NCBI GenBank assembly: GCA_013397845.1
Contig: VZTG01006027.1
Location: 434,001-498,000 of the forward strand
Length of the DNA stretch: 64,000 bases
Origin: Melanocharis versteri
Taxonomy: Eukaryota; Chordata; Aves; Passeriformes; Melanocharitidae
Reading direction: 5' to 3'
Positions 58,560 through 64,000 of the stretch are shown one piece after another. The position numbers were made by a program, and so were the translations under genes. The notes under the pieces were generated by a model. That model was not told the DNA's origin. It saw only the letters and a list, made by a program, of their open reading frames with translations, and did no database searches. The stretch's first letter is position 1. Each line of letters starts with the position of its first letter.

Positions 58560-60054
58560 GTTTCCTACAGGACACGAGTCCAGCTTCCAAACACACAGCT
58601 CAATCCAGCACAGTGGGGTCTGTGCCTAGAAAATGCCTCCCCTGGGCCGTGTGGGCCCAGGAAGGCCTGAAGCACAACAGAGATGAAGCAAAGAGTGTGA
58701 AACCCCCAGCCCGAAGGAGGGGGGACCCGTATCCCCCATCACATTCACCAGGTCCCTCTGCTCCCTGCACAGCACCCTCCACACTACCAGCAGATACCTC
58801 CCTCACTCCTGTGTGAGCAGGGCAAGAACCAAGATCTAAGTCTTTATTCCTTGAATTGCTCCTCCACTGGTTCAGGCTGAGGATGCCAGCACAGCAAACT
58901 CTGTTGCCAGCAGCTTCCACCGTGGATGGCTGAAAGCTTTCAGAGTTTAAAGGAAATAACATGGAGAAAGAATCTCCTTTCTGTGCCAGAAACACACACA
59001 GCCAAAAGCTTTTCACAATGCAGGAGAGGATGAGGATTTGGGGGGCCTATTCTATCACACAGTAAAGTCAGTGAAAATATTTTCTGATTGTTTCAGTGGG
59101 CCCAGCAGAGGAAAGAGTAGTGCTTAAGTCCTTTAACCTTAAACTCTTCGAGACCAAATCTGTTCAGATTGCTACTTCTGTGGGTTTGGGGAGGATTGAT
59201 TGAGAAGAAGAGGCAGATAAGAGCTGAGTTTCAAAAAAAATAATTATTGTTTTCTTTGTGACTATTTGAAACTGTAGCTTAGTGTTATCAATCCCTTGGC
59301 CTGGTGCAGCTTGGTACCAGCTCGGGCTGTGCAGGCTGGCTGGTGCCACCACCAAAGTGTGATCCTGTTTTTATAGCATTGCATCAAAGGCAGGGCAAAG
59401 CAATGAACTCGTTTGAGCATAATCTTTAAGAAGACATAGGAAAAAAAGTGTGAGCAGAAACTAGCATTTTACAGAGGGGGTAATGAGAGATTCAATAATA
59501 TTCAGGGGTAAACAGGAGCCCCTCTAAACTACCCAAGCTAAACTCCAGTCTGAATGCATTTTATAGAGACTGCGCATCACGGTGGACATAAATTACAACT
59601 GAAAATAGGCAACTTTTTGCAAGGAAACAACACTGCAAGCTAACCAAATGGCTTCCCACAACTTCAGCCCCAGCTTTGTCTTTCTCGTGGCTTGGGTCCC
59701 CTTCCAGCACATGGGGCCCTCTGACAACAGCCCACACCCGCGTGGCTGCTTGCAGGGATGGAGCTGCCTCCCCCAAGCCCCCATAAACCAGAGGTGATGT
59801 GGAGCAGACAGCTCCTTCGAGCCCTGAGAAAGGCAGCAAACCCTCCCTGGGCCAGCAGGGCTCCTGCTGCACCTCAGTGGCCTGAGAGAGGAGAGCAGTG
59901 TGCCAGCAGCCCCCTGTAACCCATCGGGGTGTGCATCAGAGCCCCGCGGGACGCACCGACTCCCTTACCACCCTCACCATCCCATCCCCTAGCAGCCGAC
60001 AGACCTGCAGCTTCCAGACCTGTAAGGGGAAGGAAAACACCACCGAACAGATTA
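58560..60054. other. non-coding, nothing recognised
   Basis: GC-moderate unique sequence. A 138-codon minus frame (58600-59016) lacks a recognisable domain. Confidence 0.45.
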
Positions 60055-60190
60055 GCTCCACAGTTGGGCTCTTAATTATGGGTCATTTAGTTCAGTTAAT
60101 CAATAGGCAGACTTCTTTAACCGGCTAATTATGCCAAACTGCTTCCACAATGAGCAGGTTTGCTGCTGGTTGTTAACCATGAAGGGATAA
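60055..60190. promoter_or_regulatory. candidate conserved regulatory element
   Basis: CTCTTAATTATGGG, TCATTTAGTTCAG, GTTAATCAATAGG, CCGGCTAATTATGCC, GTTGTTAACCATG and GGATAATATTTC fall within 136 bp. There are at least four homeodomain cores, a PBX/HNF1-like TTAATCAAT, and a GTTAAC core. No reading frame covers it. Motif density is enhancer-like but untested. Confidence 0.4.
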
Positions 60191-61189
60191 TATTTCACTG
60201 TAAAGATAAGAACGGTCCCAGTCCTCAGACAAATGCTTTGCAGTCACAGGCTGCAATTTAACCCGTTCCACGCCAAACAGAGGCTTACAGCTGGAACAAA
60301 AAGGTACCAGCATCATTGGCTTCTCGGGGCTAAAGCACCAGGGTGAATATCGCCTCGAGTGGATCACTCAGATCATTTACTCTCCAAATCACTCCTCACT
60401 CAGGCTAAACAGGAGCTAAAAATTATCTATGCAAATCAACCAGCTGAAGTTCTTGGTGGCAGCCCTGATAAAACCAACCAGCCTCTGTTGCCTTTCAGGC
60501 AAGGAACACAGTTCTCTCCTTTGCTCTGCCAGGCAGTTGGCTGAGACAGTGAGTCCCAGCTGAGGCAGGAGTCTGGAGAGCCAAGCCACATCCTCCTTCC
60601 AGACCCTGCAAGAGCAGACCAGCATGCAGAGGAGGAGGTCTAGGCCCTCGTTTGTCAAAACAGATAAAAGGCCAAGACAACCTCTTGTTGCTCGTAGTTG
60701 TTTAGAAAAAAGAATGGATTTTGTTGCAAACTTGAAGAACTATTTACTGGATTCAAGGCCTCTGTTGAGGTCATCAAATAGTTATTGCTATAGAGCAAGA
60801 TAAAAGCTAAGTGATAGCAAAAGTTTGTGGCTGAATTTCCTGGATATTTGTTTTAACAGAACAAAGCAATCTGTGCTCGGGCTTTGCTGGCAAATTGCTT
60901 TAACTGGAGAAGAGCAGCGTGCTGAGAGCATCCCCAGCAGAGTCCCCTCGGGGATGCTGCTTCTGCCAGGCTGGGATCCCTCTCCCACTGCTGGGGCTCC
61001 AGACACCCCTCACCTGGAGGGCTCCAGTCCCAGCCCCAAGGACAGCTGTGACTGTCCCCAGTGCCTCCACTGGCTGCTGAATGACCACAAGGCAAGTCAC
61101 AGTTCCTGTCCTACCTGTAGCCCCTATTTTGATTTCCCCATCTCATTTTCCCTTCTAAACACCCATCTACTGGCAAACCTTGGCTTTTG
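60191..61189. other. non-coding, nothing recognised
   Basis: A 144-codon plus frame (60825-61259) overlaps minus frames and shows no domain. CRE, TATA or splice signals are not convincing. Confidence 0.45.
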
Positions 61190-61262
61190 CTGCCCATTAA
61201 TGGAGCATTATTGTAATAAAGAAATGCAAATAAAAGCCCTGGCTTTAAGCATTGGCTAAAAG
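61190..61262. promoter_or_regulatory. candidate octamer/homeodomain element
   Basis: GCCCATTAATGGAGC contains the palindrome CCATTAATGG. It is followed by CATTATTGTAATAAAG and a perfect octamer ATGCAAAT (61224-61231), then TAAAAGCC and AGCATTGG. This is a compact SOX/POU/homeodomain-like cluster. Confidence 0.35.
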
Positions 61263-63169
61263 TTTATCTGCATAGGAAAGTCACACTGTTGTAACTTACA
61301 CCAGGATGACTGGTCCAGTTTTACTGTCATAAAAACACAACTGAAAGCAGCAAATACCTGTGGTAATGTAGGCCATCTTTATGAAGAGAGTTCAATGATA
61401 TAAGCATTCAGAATAATTTTAGAATAAATCACTGTGTGTCTAATTCAGCCCATCGCACCAGCACAAAACTTGCATTTCTACAGTTCTTAATAACAGGGGA
61501 ATCTTGAAATGCACTGCCTGGGGCAGAGGATGGCCCACAAGCTGCCTCTGTCACCTCTTCACATCTCTGATGACTTTTTGGGACCACTTCACTGCATTCT
61601 CAACCACAACAGACCTCAATAGCTACAAAAAGTAAGATTTTTGCAGATAGAAGTTTTACCTTTGTTCCCCCATCACATTCTTTTTGGCACGTGAAGCTGT
61701 ATTGTTTTCCAAAGAAGCAAGACTTTAACTTCAACATTTGTCTGCCATCAGCTCTTTGTAAAATATGTTGCTGAAGTGCAAGCTTTATGGTTTTAGATGC
61801 TATTTTCTAACCTCCTAAAACATTACAAACATTGCAATGTTGACTGGAAAGAAATGGAACACAGACTTGTAGAAAAACATTCAGCATTGCTGAATCACTA
61901 AAAAAAATTTTTAAAAAGCAATAATGTTTGTATCCTGAAGTGTATCAGACACAGAATTTTCTTGTTGAAAAACAAGGCGCTATCAGAAAGGGCTGCAGTC
62001 GGATTCCAGGGGAGTTTGGGCAGAACTGCAGGATCAGATTCCAGGCTAATTCCATGTTTACTCTGGAAAAAGTGCTACTGAGATTTAAACTCACTATTTC
62101 TAGTACTGTAAAACATCATACGTTCCCACATGCAACTGATTTATTAAACTTTAGTGCATCTGCCGGGAGCAGGAATGTCAACCTAGAAACTGGGAAACAG
62201 AAGCTTAATAGTTTCTTAAAAAAAAAAAAAAATTAAGACTGTTTTTACGCAGATCATGAGAATACAATGGGATAAGGGGTATTCCTTTGGGACATGCAGT
62301 GCTAGATTGCAGATGTGATTCACAGAGACATTCAATCAAATGGCACATCAAAAGCAATGGTAAATTACACGTCTTCAATAAAAAAAACATTAACTCATAG
62401 GTAGTTGGCCACAGAGGAAGGCAATTAGACTTAGCGTTATTTGTTAAACAGCAGGCACAAGATGATACACAGTGAATTTTTTGCAATAGCAGCCATTCCT
62501 GGTCATTCATTTTGAAGAGAATAAATCTGTCACTTGAGTGAAAACAATTGACAGCACCATTTATTACCTTGCGTGCTCCAGAATAACAGCACAATTTACA
62601 TGTTGCCCTTTGGCACTGGGACTCTGAGCTCGCCCAGAAACAAAGCAAAAATATCTACAGACCTGGTAGCAGGGATTTAAGCAGCAGATGACCTTCTGTG
62701 GTTTATTTAAACTTCTATAATGGTGCACTCTTGTTCAGCCTCTGGTTATAGAAGAAATAGGTTCTTCTGGAGAATCCACAGCCTTGAGACTCTGAAACAC
62801 AAAGGGTCATGCAGAGGTCTCTGTATCTAATAGTTCAGAGAGTAATGTTTTAGCTCTGATCCTCTGAGATATCTCCTGGGAATTAAAGATATTTGGTTTC
62901 CTTTCAGAGGCTTTAAAGGGCTGGGTCCATCAAAAAGAAGGAAAATTTCCCCTAGCTCATGAAGATAAATCTTTGTGCTAAATCTTTCTTTTCCATATGA
63001 AAAAGGCCAGGTCCTCAGTACATCCAAGCCATTTAGTCCCCTGAAAAACAGACCAACAAAGTCTAAGGGAAACATTGTTACTAGAATAGAAAACACTCAG
63101 CCAAAAAAGACTCTAAATGTCCTGAGATGCTGCCTCTGATAGTGACATCGTCGTGGCATCAGCTGCCGG
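61263..63169. other. non-coding; A15 tract at 62218-62232
   Basis: Unique AT-leaning sequence with an A15 homopolymer (62218-62232). A 61287-61320 segment (GTAACTTACACCAGGATGAC) weakly recalls old reptile repeats. Minus frames of 147 codons (62205-62648) and 89 codons (62827-63096) have no recognisable domain. Confidence 0.45.
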
Positions 63170-63365
63170 CTGGTGTTTCTTTTTAAGAAGATTAATAGGT
63201 GTCCTGTGGCACCTGTTACAAATACATGAGACGCTCAAATTTGGGATCAGCTATAATGGAGGAAAAGTCTGCAAACAATTTTGGAAAGGCATTTTAAAGA
63301 GATAATTAGCTCTTTGAATCCAGTAGAAACACTTCGGTTGAGAGCTATTATAAACCTCTACAAAG
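63170..63365. promoter_or_regulatory. candidate regulatory element with inverted AGGTG sites
   Basis: AGGTG (63197-63201) and CACCT (63210-63214) face each other with an 8-bp spacer, which could be T-box or ZEB/E-box half-sites. GATTAATAGG, AGCTATAATGG, GAGATAATTAGC and TATTATAAAC follow. This is a sparse but motif-varied block without an open frame. Confidence 0.3.
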
Positions 63366-64000
63366 CACTTCTGTCTACTTCAGCAGCAAGAAGTTGTCCA
63401 GAATGGGTAAATTGAAAATATCTTACGCTCACCCTTATGGAATTAAACTGGGATTTCAGGTCTGTAGATGGCTGCTTAGGGCAGCCAGGCACTGGCAAGG
63501 CTTCCTCTCTGCACAGGGAGGTCTCCACAGCTCCAGCACACCCCCGCAAGAGCCAAAGCACACAGCTTTTCCCACCACAAACCCGCTCGGTTTAGCAATG
63601 TCCATTCCAGCTCCGGAGGGCTCACGCTGCTCTTCCCTCTGGCAGTGATTCCCTGAGCCTGAAGAAGGGCAGGCCAACACCCAGTGACACCTCTCTAGTT
63701 GTAATTACCATGCAGAGTGGGCTGTTTGGTTTCATTTTCCACCACTGTTGGGTAGCACACAGCAGGTCAGAGTCTGGCCATTTGCTGAGGAACTCCATCA
63801 ACCCCACTGCTCTGCACACGGTGAAATTCTAGAGGATTCTTACAGCTGGAAACAGCATTTATATTGTCAACTCACACCGTGTGCCTTTGTGCCTCCTCCC
63901 ACAGCACTCTGGTCCTCGTAGAGCTGTGAAGCACCTGTCACTCTGAATTTTCACACTCCCAGCGTTGGGATACTGTTATAATAAAGACAGTGAGATCCTG
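63366..64000. other. non-coding to window end, nothing recognised
   Basis: Unique sequence with short frames under 85 codons on both strands. Confidence 0.5.

Noticed and set aside
61287..61320. Possible further ancient repeat relic
   Set aside because: Only about 20 bases resemble the reptile repeat word and the order of neighbouring words is not kept.
62827..63096. 89-codon minus-strand frame considered as a retrotransposon fragment
   Set aside because: No recognisable motif or repeat signature. Too short to support.
1..64000. Scan for tRNA, 5S rRNA, U6/U1 snRNA and familiar microRNAs such as let-7 or miR-9
   Set aside because: No matching consensus words (for example a T-arm GGTTCGAATCC or a U6 5' end) were noticed by eye. 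A covariance-model search could still find diverged copies.

Overview
This window looks like bird nuclear DNA, mostly or entirely non-coding. The avian call rests on two mobile-element remnants. One is a CR1 LINE 3' end lying in reverse orientation with its short octamer tail (30725-30945). The other is a solo LTR fragment of a recognisable avian ERVL-type family (28865-29395). Recognisable repeats cover only a few percent of the window, there are no mammalian SINEs, and both assembly gaps sit in difficult sequence. These points also fit a bird. I could not assign the locus or the species.

I found no protein-coding exon, tRNA, rRNA or snRNA that I would defend. The open reading frames are short, overlap on both strands, show no known domains, and are what chance or repeats would give. 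The longest (24939-25847, 302 codons) runs through a 39-bp minisatellite, a CpG island and a run of N. The window is best read as intergenic or deep-intronic DNA.

Layout: 1-24 kb is mostly featureless unique sequence with a 28-bp tandem duplication, homopolymer tracts and several AT-rich islands crowded with TAAT homeodomain cores. 24.9-26.1 kb is the most structured stretch: about ten copies of a 39-bp minisatellite, then a CpG island broken by 33 N, then abruptly an AT-rich block that looks like a developmental enhancer. 27.6 kb holds a hairpin shaped like a microRNA precursor. 28.8-31 kb holds the ERVL LTR, the CR1 fragment and another candidate regulatory island. 29.7-39.6 kb also carries several degraded pieces that resemble very old amniote repeats. 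An 87-bp sequence occurs twice, 1.1 kb apart, at 33.1 and 34.2 kb. The 6-N gap at 36.1 kb looks like an assembly artefact. A second CpG-rich segment lies at 45.1-45.8 kb, a probable second solo LTR at 58.2-58.56 kb, and more TAAT/octamer islands at 56.8, 60.1, 61.2 and 63.2 kb.

If the window has a function, the simplest model is regulatory: two CpG-rich segments about 20 kb apart, either of which could be a promoter, set among AT-rich enhancer-like islands. That is inference from composition and motifs only. No alignment, expression or chromatin data were available. All motif calls and counts were made by eye.
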